The notes below the pieces were generated by a model. That model was not told the origin of the DNA and ran no database searches. It saw only the letters and a program-made list of their open reading frames with translations. DNA of 31,750 nucleotides from Saccoglossus kowalevskii (Eukaryota; Hemichordata; Enteropneusta; Harrimaniidae). The position numbers were made by a program, and so were the translations under genes. Shown one piece after another: positions 1 through 10,500 of the stretch; within the stretch, counting starts at the first letter, position 1, and the number at the start of each line of letters is the position of its first letter. The stretch is taken from positions 89,592-121,341 of the forward strand of contig NW_003155248.1 in assembly GCF_000003605.2 (NCBI RefSeq), written 5' to 3'.

Positions 1-435
1 CAGTACGTATTTACTATAATTAGACATAGTCTTTACCTTGCCGTTTATTCGGTGTTATTTGCTTACTTTACTTCTATGTCGACAGCAACTATGAGTTTAA
101 AAATTATTTCTCAGTACTTATTCACTGTTAAAATGCTGTACCGTTACTTTCACCATCCTACTACAGCCAGATCTGAAGGCCTTTGCCGCATTCTGGCCAT
201 GCTGTGTGGCGCGTATCGCGTGGACGGGTTTCACGTTCTCTGCACGTAATAAGCTCGGTTATTAAGCATCCTTTTTTGGGGATGCCCGGTGGCCGAGGGG
301 AAGACGTGTAGTGGCGTGAAGCTAGGCGATTAGGTGCCGTACGCGAGCGCCGGTTCGAGTCACGCACGCAGTACGTATTTACTATAATTAGACATAGTCT
401 TTACCTTGCCGTTTATTCGGTGTTATTTGCTTACT
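1..435 (+). repeat. tRNA-headed SINE, tandem copies (period 368 bp)
   Basis: Positions 1-67 recur almost exactly at 369-435, so two units follow each other at a 368-bp period. The unit is a tRNA-like head (about 283-368) plus a body (1-281, ending in a T6G4 stretch). The head has an A-box-like GGTGGCCGAGGGG (about 289-301) and a B-box-like GGTTCGAGTC (352-361), as in tRNA-derived SINEs with a pol III promoter; the head resembles a Leu/Ser-type tRNA. The first copy lacks its head because the window begins inside it. The second copy has its head but its body stops at 435, where the minisatellite begins. A minus-strand copy lies at 31437-31750. Small open frames here are not genes. Confidence 0.7.
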
Positions 436-905
436 GTATCTCATAATGGCTATACCCACTAGTGCTATTCCTGTATCTCATACCGTTTCTACCCACTAGT
501 GCCATTCGTGTATCTCATACCGACTCTCCCACTAGTGCCATTCGTGTATCTCGTACCGTTTCTACCCGCTAGTGCCATCTTTGTATATAATACTGACACT
601 ATCTAATATTTCCATCCTTTATCTCATACCTTTTTTACTCACTAGTGCCATTCCTGTATATAATACTGACTCTACCCACTAGTGCCATTCCTGTATCTCA
701 TACATACTCTACCCACTAGTGCCATTCGTGTATCTTATAATTATATGAGATACATGAATGGCACTCGTGGATTGAGTTGTTATGAGATACAAGAATGACA
801 CTTGTTGGTATTGTGAGTATGAAATAATGGTAGTATTAGGTTGAGTCAATATGATTTACATGGTTGTCACTATTGGATGAAGTTGGTATGAGAAGTTGAT
901 AAATA
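436..905. repeat. 37-bp minisatellite with internal orientation switch
   Basis: From 436 to about 740 there are about eight units of about 37 bp, each reading roughly GTATCTCATACCG, a TCTACCC stretch, then ACTAGTGCCATTC. Near 740-750 the array flips: from 748 on the units read as the reverse complement (TATGAGATACATGAATGGCAC and variants) for about four increasingly decayed copies. The junction forms a near-perfect hairpin. The array starts directly at the truncated end of the upstream SINE. Confidence 0.85.
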
Positions 906-2713
906 TGACTTTTTGAGATATCAGAAATTACTAGTAGATAATCGATATACATGGTTTTCATAATTAAACTAATCACCTCTGTGGACCCAGTGTACCTAAT
1001 TTTATTAATTATGAATGTTATGCAAATTATATAATTCATGATGCATGGATTTCTTCCATGTGCCAATGCACAGGACACCTATCTACCAAGTGTCATTAGT
1101 GATGATTAAATTTCAATGTATTTGATATATTGCTTAATATTCCTTAAGTATATACTATGTATAGTGGGATGTTTAATTAAAAGCTGAACATTTATGAGTT
1201 ACAAAATAGGTACTAATATGAAATCATGTCTGTACGTTTTTCTGAAGGAACAATGTTTCTAGTTCAATGAAATGTGATGATTAGTACTTGAGATATCGGT
1301 ATAGGTATAAGCCGTAAATGAATAATTATTATGCAAATTATGTAATTAATAGGCACAGATTTTTTACTAAAAACTGATGATATTTGCGTAGTGTCCAAGA
1401 ATATTTTTGTACTAAGTTTAATTGTATTCTGCTGCGTCGAGATATTTGTAGAACAGACTAATAAACATATACGCAACGCATATACACAATCAGGATAACT
1501 GCAACGACTGTATGGTTTTTCCCAATCGAGAGTCTACTAACAACTGTTAGTCAGAGAAAATGTAACAGACTGTCTTCCCACAGAACAAGAACTGACTTGT
1601 ATTAAACAGGTATACCCAGCAGCTAATTTATCTAGAATGCATTGTTATGTTAAGACTGATTCAGCGACGGGCAATTCCATTAATGTTGGTTTACATGAGA
1701 GATATGTATGTATGGGCTTCATATACCTTTTTTGCTACCCTGGTGCATTAAAACACATTTGTATCGGTCCAATGCATTATGATTAGGTTTTGATCTTACA
1801 CGCGTGCGTTTTTTCTAGTTGTTTTGTTGTGTTTCGATTTTGGCAAAGCTAATACGCTTCTGTAGCGCGTATACCGAAGTAATCAGTGCATATGTATATC
1901 AGGGAATTTCAATGTTTTATCAAAATAATATTTACAATGTTTCAGTTTGACAGATTGTAAATAAATTGCGATCGCAGGGTCAAAACATTCTACTTTGCCT
2001 CTCGATGTGTATCTTGTTTATTTATAGCGACGCCTAGCGTGGACAGAAAATATTATAAGGAGAAACCCGAAATGAGGGAGGGGCACAAAGTCCAAGGCAG
2101 AGTTTTAATATCTAAAACAAGTACCTTGACCATTCTAACAGAAGCAATCAATAAAAGTGAGCGATGCGGAAATAATGATTACAGAAAAGCATTACTAAGT
2201 TTCTGATAAAGCAGTAGCTTCAGGGCGTGTTTTAGGGTCTTTCAACTGAAAAGGGGATAATGAAAAAATAAATTAATGGATAGTCGAAAATTATGTTATG
2301 CATAAGTGTGTGGATGATGAGTGGGCTAAAAATCAAAGATTGTTTTGTAGTACCCTTGATTTTGGTAAATAATAGATTAAGTAAATTGTGTGCTAATTGA
2401 TACAATCTGGAATGGTCAAGGTATTCCAAGTTGTTACTTGTGTGGTATATTGGGAGAATATGTGTGGTTTCACTGACTGAATTGACATCGTTTGACTAAT
2501 GTATTGGTGAAGACCGAAGAAGCACCTTTTTTGTTAAGTAACGCTAACATGGTTTAGATTGAAAGTTGGCGGCGTATTGCGTAGACACAAAGTTTGATGA
2601 CACACGCCGAAAATGAAGAATTACTGTGCAATTCGCTTAATTGCTGACAACCTAGACTTTTGTATGTGGAGCTGGCAAACTACTTTTATGTAGCATTGTT
2701 TACGCAAAAAGTT
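906..2713. other. Featureless AT-rich intergenic DNA
   Basis: No open frame longer than about 80 codons, no recognisable protein similarity, no RNA gene and no clear repeat were found on either strand. Short open frames at 836-1078, 1264-1476 and 2232-2429 (minus) read as low-complexity AT-rich peptides and look like chance. Confidence 0.5.
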
Positions 2714-2903
2714 ACTGTCAGCATCTTTTATTTCATGTTTTTGTCATATTACCTCAAACCCTGCAAATGGAAGTGTGTATGAAATAATAGGAAGAAACGG
2801 TGTGCATTGTGATAACTGTCATGACAGTGATTGACAGGTCATACTTGTTTTCAACTCTGGAAGGACAGTGGGATCTACCAGGTGTGCTTGTGACTACATA
2901 ACA
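2714..2903 (+). repeat. Dispersed repeat, copy A
   Basis: This stretch aligns in the same orientation with 24979-25171. Shared blocks include TGTTTTTGTC, CAAACCCTGCAAAT, TTGTTTTCAACTCTGGAAGG and ATCTACCAGGTGTGCTTGTG. Identity is roughly 80% by eye. No coding potential or terminal structure is visible, so it is probably part of an unnamed interspersed element. Confidence 0.75.
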
Positions 2904-3304
2904 ATTAACGTATTTCTATATTTATTTAGACAGTGCCTGGGCGGATTATCCTACCCGATTTATATACAATAGCAATACAACATTGACCATTGTCTTGTTA
3001 ACTGCTTTGACAGCAGCAAAAAGGCGACACAATCGAAACAGATATAAGTGATCTCTTTTCCTATTTAATTATAGGAAATTTAAATCATATGTCATAAGCA
3101 ATAGATCATCGTATTACTCGTGTAATTCATTTTCTTCAATCCAATTTCATTTCCATCCAACTAGAACTCTGCACAATGGAACAATGTGTATCGAACCGAG
3201 GATCCCAACTTAGGTTGCAACCACTTTAATAAAACATTTCACACTATAAACAAGTTTCAACCCTGCTAAACCACTATAGCTATAGTTAGCGTAAATAATG
3301 TTCA

Positions 3305-4165
3305 ATGTCACTCAAGGCAAAACATAGATTATTTGCTAAATTAATAAGACAACCTTCTAATCTTGTTCTGAGAAAGAAGTATGTAAATCATCAAAATCGG
3401 CTAACACAATCACTAAAATATGCACAACAATCTTACTATAGTACAAAACTAGCAATGCTGGTCACTTTAATAACAATTTTATAAGCATTATCATTTAAAT
3501 TTTAAACAAATCGTTTTCTGGGAACATTGCTCCGAAAAAGATTTGGTCTCAACAATCCTGCAATGTATATTACTGACAACACAAATTTTGCTGAATCCTC
3601 GTACTTCACTAATGTTGATAGTGGTTTAGCTCCTAAAATAATATATTCAACAACAGGGTACGCTAATTCATTCTTTTTTGCTCCAGTTTTTTCTCAAGGT
3701 ATTATAAAAGAAATCTGCAAATTAGATACAGCAAAAGCAGCCGTGTGTGATGGCAAGCATTCAACACCTGACAAAATCGCAGATTGTATCAACAATCAAC
3801 TACATCTTGAATTGTTCATTACTAAAGGGGATATTCTTAGACAGCTTGAAAAAATCTAATATTATTCCACTGTACAGAAAAAGCTCACCATCGGGAGTCA
3901 ACATTGACAACCCAAATTACATGATTTTTGAAACCAACTAAATGCATGTCAATATTGAAGGGCAGCTCACAATTAACAACAAACCGATTCAATCTATTTT
4001 GGCGTCATTTTGGATAACCGCGTATACATTGAAAGAACAAATAAAAAAAAATAAGTTATAAAATCGAAGTCGTCGAACAGAAAATATTTTTACTCACTAA
4101 ACACATTGTATTCATGCTGTTTAATTCCTTAATGTTGCCCCTATTTGACATACTGTATTGAATTA
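3305..4165 (+). pseudogene. Decayed non-LTR retrotransposon (LINE) ORF2 fragment
   Basis: Reading across several frames gives an ordered series of LINE ORF2 landmarks. At 3305-3500 there is the linker upstream of the reverse transcriptase (KAKHRLFAKLIRQPSN, then KKYVNHQNRLTQSLKYAQQ and YYSTKL). At about 3690-3770 comes the start of RT (ICKLDTAKAAVCDG, TPDKIADCI). At about 3850-3900 is the SNIIPLYRKSS block that precedes the RT core. At about 3990-4050 an FGVILDN block stands for the usual FLGV-x-LD motif after the core, and CPYLTYCIE at about 4136-4162 matches a conserved C-terminal block. The catalytic core between is deleted, and there are stops and frame changes, so the copy is dead. Clade is unclear (Jockey/CR1-like order). 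These family blocks are recalled knowledge; no search was run. Confidence 0.75.
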
Positions 4166-6454
4166 AAGTGAAATATGACCTTTGCATTATGTGCGTTATA
4201 AATTGTAGAAGTTTATAATGAAGTTTATTTTGGAGTTTGTGCGCATATTTGATTCATTTTTGGTTTTCTTCATTAGAATGCAAAAAAATGTAATGTAACA
4301 TGTCCCTGAACAAATACCCGGCTGCATGTGTACAGAACGATGTGTTGTTTGGTTTAGTGAGTATTTTTATTTCGGGGATGACCTGTTTGTAGCATGGAGC
4401 AATATGTTTTTAGCTAGGTTACTTGGCAGTGAATGACGTGTTTGTTTGTTCATGGCATCATAATGCTGGACATTACCTTAAACTTGTCAGAATTATGTGC
4501 TCACAAGCTTGAATTATAAAGTAACATCAATCCTGACCTAAGGAAATCAACAAATCCCAATTGTAACAATATTCACGACCTCAGAATATCATGTTAGCAT
4601 TGTATATTTAATACACCAGTGCATCAGATATGCGAACGAGTAGCCCGACTTCGTGTCTAAGACAGTTAGTGACACGTACTATGTGTAATTATTGTCAGCC
4701 ACAAAACAATAATTCACCAGACACATCGATAATAGGGTTGTTATGCCAATGAAAGAAGCCATCAGCTGGAGATTGAAATAAATGCAGCAAAAGTGTTTCA
4801 GCGCCTAGTTATCAGATTAAAGGAAATACTGTTGGCATTCTGCCACAAAGCTACGGTTTTGTTGTCAAATATATACCTACTGGCGGTATAGCCGAATACA
4901 CACGCGGATAATGTTTTGTAACATTCATTTGAATGCCTGTGGCACAATGCTGTGTCCTTTCAATCGTCCGGACTAACGTTCAAATACGTAGCATAATTAA
5001 ACCACTAATTCTCAAAACTAGTAATGATTATTGAAGTAGTTTATACATGAATTGTTTTACATCTATTCCACTCACTATAATTCGAGTGATGATGAATACC
5101 TCGTGCAGAAGTATGATGAGGTGCCCTGATGGTTTTATGATATAAGCTCTGGTATTATACTATTATTTATTATTCTGCTCATAAACACCGAAATCCAAAA
5201 TACGCTTTTGAAAGCTTAGCAAGATTTAGCAAGGCTGTACATAGATAATAAAAAAGAAACATGGTGAAGAAAAGAAATGACGGGATCCCCATACTGTGCA
5301 CTATATTTAACTTTAAACAAAACAATAATACATTTACTTTTCGAAGATTGTTGTGCATATATCAAACTACAGTGTCCATAAAAAAAATACTAACAAACTT
5401 TTAAAATTTATATAATAAGCTTTCCGAAAATATATAGTTTTGTGGTCATCTTGGTTTCCTAATTAACTAGTTAAAATACCTGTCAGGTTAACTACATCTC
5501 TTCTTTAAATTAGTTGTTGGAAAGATATTGTAGACGTTGTGTACGTTCCTAGAATTGTCTCAAGATATTGGGAAAACATGTATATTTAATAGCATTTCAG
5601 TTATTGACGATTCTAATGGGAGTATGTTGTATTAGGGAGTCGGGGAATCAACCATCCATCGACCAATTCAGGTTTACTTAAGATAGTGGTTATTCAATTC
5701 AAAAACTGCATGAACTATCACGTGTTCGTTTTTAATATATTCCCAAAAAAGGTTTAAGGCGTGTAGAAGAATAAAACCATAATTCTATATTTAGAACATC
5801 CTGGATAGAATTGATCCCCAAAGGGCGCAAAGTAATATGAAAGAAATGCTATGTATATATTCAATGATTGCATTAAAGGCAGTTATTACTCATGTGTGTG
5901 TTGTTTGTTTTAAATTTCGCATTGGATGGGAGATAATTCTAAGATACATCGTCTATGCGAGCGTCGATGTATCTACGCTTAATTGTCATTATATTAAATG
6001 ACAACTTAAATAGAAACCTTAAAAATGATGTTTACATATAAACATATCGATATGATCACGCAATAGACGAAATTTCACTTGAATATGAAACCTTATTCTA
6101 AATAGTACGTACAGTAAAATAATAAGCAACTGATCATGCATGAATAGTTGAAAACTAATAAATATGTTATTAGCTGAGATGAAACATGTGTCAAAAGAAT
6201 TTTTCATTATTTAAAGTTAGTTTGTCATCACTCACCAACCTGTTTTTGAACTAAAAGTTTTGTAGTGACAATAACTCATGTCTCATTATATGGCTTAGCA
6301 GTTTAAAATGGTTAACATTTTATATCGAACTGCTTATCCAACTTATTCCTGAACTGCCTGCTCAACTTTGTGAACTACTTAGCGGATAGATTCACTATAC
6401 ACAGCGTCGGCAACAGTAGGTAGTCGTTATGCGGTGGGAGGATGGCATTAGTGA
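4166..6454. other. AT-rich intergenic DNA without recognisable genes
   Basis: Both strands were read without finding a credible gene. The one structure noted is a 10-bp perfect stem with a 13-nt loop at 5942-5974 (AGATACATCG / CGATGTATCT). The minus open frame at 6019-6207 has no recognisable domain. Confidence 0.5.
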
Positions 6455-6775
6455 GCGGATTTATTATTATATACAGAGATCCAGTATTAAATCCCAGGAG
6501 GGCACTAGTTGGAAGTCAGCATAAATAAATGGTGGGCATTAGTAGGTAGACCCAGTATGAAATACTCGGACGGCACAGATGTGCCAGTATGAAATACAGG
6601 AATGGCACTAGTTGTTAGAGTCGGTATGAGATACAAAGATTGCACTAGTAGGTGGATTACTGTAATATATAGTGACTGAAGTCGGTATTAGAAAAACAAA
6701 TTCACTAGAGTCAGTATGAGATCGAGGGAATACACTACTGGGTGGAGTCGTTACAAATACTTGATGCGTTTTAAT
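6455..6775 (-). repeat. 37-bp minisatellite, opposite-strand array
   Basis: About nine degenerate units of about 37 bp read roughly GTCGGTATGAGATAC, then GGAATGGCACTAGT and GGGTGGA. This is the reverse complement of the 436-740 array. Best units lie at about 6570-6650 and 6710-6750; the outer ones are decayed. Together the two arrays bracket a segment of about 5.5 kb as inverted arms. Confidence 0.8.
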
Positions 6776-7491
6776 TATACAGACATATAACAAGTGTAGC
6801 TGGATGACTAGCTAATACTTCATTTACATTTCAGAAATATATATGTGCACAATAACGAGTTATAAGTAAATGTATAACTTCAGTAAATCTAATCTCTGCA
6901 TAATTGTTAACGTCACATGACCAACCAACAGTTTACCCAATTGTCATCATTCGCACAAAGTTCAGTTGGTAGAGAATACTTTTTTTTGTAATAAAGGTGT
7001 GAATGGTATTTAACCTCTTCTAGTCTATTGTGCGAGAATAAATTTTGTTTCTGTGCAAAATTGCTGAACATCTCATAGTCTTTCGTATCATTGTTTGTGG
7101 AAATCGACAAGTAGATACTTTATTGGTATTGCTTTAATTAGTATTGGGTACAGCTGCCATTGTGTTATTATATATTATAGTTTCATAATTAGCTTTTATT
7201 AAACTCTATTACTACTATACGTTGGGATACCAATTTGTCTTCAGTCAGGCATAAAACAAGCAATGGTGCATATCGTGGTGCTTCAGCAACCGATTAAACT
7301 AATTGTCTGATACATATATACAACAGTTACGTCTGTCACAGGTTTCCATGGTTACAGTACATGGGTGATGTTATGTGCGAAGCAACTTCATTATGATATC
7401 ATTCGGCACTGTTTATTGTGACACAACTGTCATCTCATCCAGCAGAAAAAAAAACAGCAGAGGCATCGGCGTCAACATCAACAACGAAAAG

Positions 7492-7561
7492 ATGAACGTT
7501 CTCAAAGTTGTGTGGATTGGATATACGTTACTTATCGACAGAACTTCTATCAATGCACAAG
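7492..7561 (+). CDS. Polycystin gene exon 1: start codon and signal-like peptide
   Basis: ATG at 7492 opens MNVLKVVWIGYTLLI, a short hydrophobic run, then DRTSINAQ before the donor AAG|GTATAT. It ends in phase 1, exactly what the LDLa exon needs; joining makes GAT (D24). An in-frame ATG at 7393 would add 33 mostly polar residues; 7492 is preferred because it puts the hydrophobic run near the start. The intron that follows is 4,464 bp, so an undetected exon or a different first exon remains possible. Confidence 0.45.
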
Positions 7562-10500
7562 GTATATTTTCGTTTTTTTTATTCATTACTTATAGGCTGT
7601 CGTGTGCGTTGTCACGTTTATATCATAACCATGGTCTCATTGCACACTACATTACTACTATTCGAAAATTTGAGTAATTTTATGGCAGCAAATTTGAAAT
7701 TAAAAAGAATTATAATTTCATCGGATGTACACATACTAGCAGTGTGCTTCCTCTATGCTGTATTCTATCAGGTAATATGTTTCTCATTCATGAGGAAAAA
7801 TGAAAAGATTATTTCAGTACATAGTTTGGTATGGTAACTGTGGTATAGTTGTATACCATATGTATTGAAATCTTACTGTTATTGTTGTTTGTAAATGTTA
7901 GTTTCTCTTTAATCAAAAACCATTCAAAGATCATTGATGGATAAGACCTTGTTTGTAGGCTTTGTTTTTCCAGCTTATATTTGTTTTTTTTTACCTAGGC
8001 TAGCAAAGAAATTATATTTCCAATACCCATTATTATAGGGAAACGTTTAAAACGCAGTCCATGATACTTTTTTACGATCGCAATAAACAAGGTCGAATGG
8101 ACATCATAAATGAAAAGAATAATTATTGAAACTCAGTTAATCAAAGCATTACAGAAGTACACCTTCGATTGTTTCGATTAGGAATTAGTCAACGATATGT
8201 AACATTGCTTGAACCTTTTCACCACCATATTGTCTCGACTACATTTTTGTGCAAGTTTTTTTTTTGCATTCTTCGATGTTTCTGGAAATGAATCTTAATT
8301 TCGAACCAAAAGACAACATTTGTGTTGATCTTCAATTTTTACTCAAACAATTTGACCATTTTTTCCCCAATCTTTGTTAAGGAAGTGCATACTGCATGTG
8401 GGAATTGATGAATAGAGGGAACTGGTGTTGACAAGGTTAAAACCCATTTTTTGCTGCTGACCAATCAGAATGATCAATGACAAACCAATATATACACTAT
8501 GTCTGACTACATTTCAAAAATCATATTTTTTTTGTTTTCATACATTTTCTCGTTTTACACGTTTTACTGTTCTAAAGAGAAACTACCATGGCTCAGACAA
8601 CGAACCATGTGATAGCCACGCTACATATTGTGCTATCTGTCACACTATGTTAGTACTATTTTGTTTTGAGTATATAAGTTCACATTATTCAGATTTAGCC
8701 AATATGCATAAAAGCATAAACCCTACCACTCGGACTCTTCTTGATATGAAGTCTTCCTACAATATTTAGTAGACGAGCATCATGTATTATTCTAGCTTAT
8801 ATACGCCAATGTAATGAGCTTTGTGAAAATATTACTTCTCATATGGAACTGAAATAATATGATATTAATGCAATTCATTCTTCAATTAGGTTTCACGCAC
8901 AGTCGAACATCTTTCTGTCCAATATCATGAGAGCAGTAATTTGGACAAACGACAAGCAACATGTTGTTCTCACTAGCCGCTAGTGAATATTTAATATGTG
9001 TGTCTTAGTTTGAATGTATTGCGAGAAAATGACAGTCATCGTTGTACATTGGAATTCAAAAACACTGTGCGTAGATTGTATACCCTCGTACCCGGTATAA
9101 TTTCCATTCCAGGATTTAAAATGATGCGCTCTACTTGACAACCATTAATTAGTTTTTCCAGAAAAAAATTATGTTATCAATCATAGCGATTGATTTAAGA
9201 GATAATCGCCGTTTTTCATAATTATAAAATACTACCGCACTGACCATGTCATCATTTATTTTTGTCACATATACTAGTGTTTAAATAGGTTTAAAGGCTA
9301 GTTCCTTGATACATCAGGGGAGCGTGGTAATAGAAAAATAAATATTTGACTGGTTCCCTCTTGCCAATTAACTAAAATATGATTGGTGGAATATTTTTAG
9401 AAGTTGTTGACTTTCAAACAAAAATCAATTACATATTGCGGGGAAATTGGGGGAGATTAGTATGGTCACTGAAATCTTTAATAGGACTTGTCCTTGCAGG
9501 ATAAATAACGAATCGGGGGATTCGTTCCACGAATCAATAATTATTCAGTGCCTTATATACAAACCAAACTCGATTTTATTTCAGTAGACAAATGGATCTT
9601 GTCCCCATAGAAACAGCATTTTATAAATGATTCTTCAATTTCATCCCAATAATCTCAGTTAAATATTCTGAGAGATCAGGTTGCCAGGGAGAATGAAAAA
9701 AGAGTCACTATTCACTGCAGATAACTAAAAAGATCGGTATCTTCTCCAATAAGAGCAATGGCACATTTTGTGGCACAATTTATTGAATCAGCATCATCTT
9801 CAGCATGGATGATTGTGAAGCCATTTTCTAGCAGATTTGTGCTTTGCATATATAAATCGCTGTTGGTTTTTGATTTGCTTGTTGTGGTTTGCACAAATAT
9901 GGAAGATCGGTAGCTGCATATTTGAATATTTCTACAACATTATCTGTAACATTTTGTGTCACTGTTATCAAACGTTCAAAAAGTAGCTGGGAATCACATT
10001 GTATGGCTTCGCCACCAACTTTAACTGATTTCCTTTGACCCATTGGCTTTAGCTGTTGATTTTTCTTGAATGTGTAGTCTTTGACTTTGTTTTCCATCAT
10101 GGATTTGAAAATCTTGCATTCAACTTCCTTCATTTTATCTGCATTCCAAGTATCACTATTGGGAACGTTTCACAAGAGTGGATCTGGATCAAAGGGATTT
10201 CGCTTTTGTAGAAATCAAAGTAAAGCTTTACTGTCTTTATCATCTCATGTTTGTTTTGCCAGAATTATGTCTTTCACATGTTGGCATTGACAATAACCAT
10301 TGCCTGTGCCGAAAATCACCCATTTCACGACCCCTGGCTTATTCATCTGTCATCATCATATTTCTCAACACTTTGCTCGATTACTAGATCAGAAGACACC
10401 CCAGCCCAATACCGATATCTACGGCGAATGGTATTCTTAAACCATTCTAACCATTGTTGAAGGAATCTAATACATGTAGATAAATGCGCACTGATTTAGT

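Noticed and set aside
52-367. Short open frames inside the left SINE, and their counterparts at 31348-31681
   Set aside because: They repeat because the SINE repeats; no protein-coding pattern.
283-368. Functional tRNA gene
   Set aside because: A and B boxes are present but a closed cloverleaf with paired acceptor stem is not, and the sequence continues into a repeated body, so it is a SINE head.
5942-5974. 10-bp perfect hairpin
   Set aside because: Too short and isolated to separate from chance; listed only in the intergenic entry.
430-6775. CRISPR-like array from the 37-bp repeats
   Set aside because: Units are contiguous and degenerate with no spacers, in a eukaryotic context; a minisatellite explains them.
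8470-8769. 99-codon open frame in intron 1
   Set aside because: No family signature; lacks splice sites that would fit the polycystin model in phase.
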